This document shows, piece after piece, positions 63,552 through 64,000 of a stretch of 64,000 bases of DNA (position 1 is the stretch's first letter; each line of letters starts with the position of its first letter). The position numbers were made by a program, and so were the translations under genes. Below the pieces are notes generated by a model. It saw only the letters and a program-made list of their open reading frames with translations, was not told the origin of the DNA and searched no databases. Source of the stretch: Methyloceanibacter stevinii. Its GTDB lineage: Bacteria > Pseudomonadota > Alphaproteobacteria > Rhizobiales > Methyloligellaceae. The stretch lies in NCBI RefSeq assembly GCF_001723355.1, contig NZ_LPWE01000002.1, positions 1 to 64,000 on the forward strand, read 5' to 3'.

Positions 63552-63698
63552 GATCGCAACGTACAAATTTGAGGTTTCGGAATGGCTTCCACTATAGGTA
63601 AGCGCGAATTGTCATAAAACCAGGGCAATAATCGGGTGAAACCGGCGTCTCGGTTAGAAAAGTATGAACGGCGCCTCGACGCGATCGGCACTCCCGAA

Positions 63699-64000
63699 CT
63701 ACGGGCAGTCCCCGCGCTCCCCCAACACACCGTCGACGGCAATGTTCCATGCCCGGGGCACATTCGACAATTCCTGCGGGACCGGCCGCAGGACCGACGT
63801 GGACGAACAATCCGCCAGCTGGCTCCCGCCCTTGGCCATGGCGGCGATCAGGTCCACCGACAGCGCGCCAATCCTGGGACGTAATTCGGCGACGAGGTCC
63901 GATGCCCCGTTCACGTGGGCGACCGCCTGTTGCCGCCACAGATCAAAATAGTAGCGCTGCACGGTCTTAGCAGCCTCCATCTGGGCCACGATGAAGCGCT
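63699..64000 (-). CDS. C-terminal part of a probable secreted (gamma-type AroQ) chorismate mutase
   Basis: The 3' end of a gene enters from the right edge; the frame is open to base 64000 (RFIVAQMEAAKTVQRYYFDLWRQ...). The pattern F-x-x-Q-x-x-A-x-K-x-x-Q-x-x-x-x-x-x-W followed by DLVAELRPRIGALSVDLIAAMA resembles the C-terminal helices of exported AroQ-gamma chorismate mutases, which convert chorismate to prephenate. Only about 97 residues are visible and the signal peptide cannot be checked, so this is tentative. Confidence 0.55.
   Translation of the reverse strand, partial: RFIVAQMEAAKTVQRYYFDLWRQQAVAHVNGASDLVAELRPRIGALSVDLIAAMAKGGSQLADCSSTSVLRPVPQELSNVPRAWNIAVDGVLGERGDCP

Overview
The window is GC-rich, densely coded chromosomal DNA from an alphaproteobacterium, most likely a member of the Hyphomicrobiales. 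That is inferred from the gene set and order: moxR / DUF58 / BatA-DUF4159 divergent from DUF1285 / DUF6111 / cca, an Mla-type operon with an MCE subunit, a large trehalose/glycogen cluster, and lpxB beside a GnnA-like oxidoreductase. I recognised no tRNA, rRNA, CRISPR array, transposase or prophage gene.

Layout. 1-600: 3' end of groEL and its terminator. 600-3,000 (minus): CCA-adding enzyme, DUF6111 protein, a truncated DUF6111 copy, and a DUF1285 protein. 3,180-10,100 (plus): a four-gene operon of MoxR ATPase, DUF58, BatA/DUF4159 and a membrane VWA/GATase-like protein. 10,100-12,800: GNAT, WrbA, NUDIX and a secreted unknown. 12,800-18,200: accessory-looking region with two YadA-like trimeric autotransporter genes, an AraC-type regulator and a metallophosphoesterase gene whose 5' 152 bp is duplicated on the far side of the second YadA gene. 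18,200-20,350 (minus): two membrane proteins of unknown function. 20,480-32,200: trehalose/glycogen block (otsB and otsA divergent; treS-maltokinase fusion, glgX, treZ, malQ). 32,250-39,670: SelW/T-like protein, secreted unknown, MlaE/MlaF/MlaD-type lipid transporter, P-type ATPase. 39,730-47,470: class I aldolase, patatin lipoprotein, small membrane protein, periplasmic HAD phosphatase and arylsulfatase (minus), then a Crp/Fnr regulator and an outer-membrane protein (plus). 47,600-53,070 (plus): NAD-dependent epimerase, small unknown, agmatine deiminase, N-carbamoylputrescine amidase, PhzF, aldose 1-epimerase. 53,110-57,420: ArsC-like protein, lpxB, GnnA-like oxidoreductase, NamZ. 57,420-60,400 (minus): HdeD-like protein and three tandem secreted VWA proteins. 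60,600-64,000: fdhD, mobA, YSC84 protein, DUF2853 protein, a 54-residue lipoprotein and the end of a probable secreted chorismate mutase.

A technical feature dominates interpretation. At least 16 genes carry small indels, mostly one-base losses in C, G or T runs. They garble conserved domains for short stretches or move stop codons. Often two or three indels cancel, so the frame stays open across a scrambled segment. This looks like homopolymer error in the underlying assembly rather than mass pseudogenisation. The gene spans below follow the conserved protein across these breaks.

The most biologically interesting items are the direct repeat flanking the YadA2/AraC segment, the triplicated secreted VWA genes, the MCE/auxiliary-component fusion, treZ without treY nearby, the candidate GnnA beside lpxB, and the unknown membrane-protein pair at 18-20 kb.
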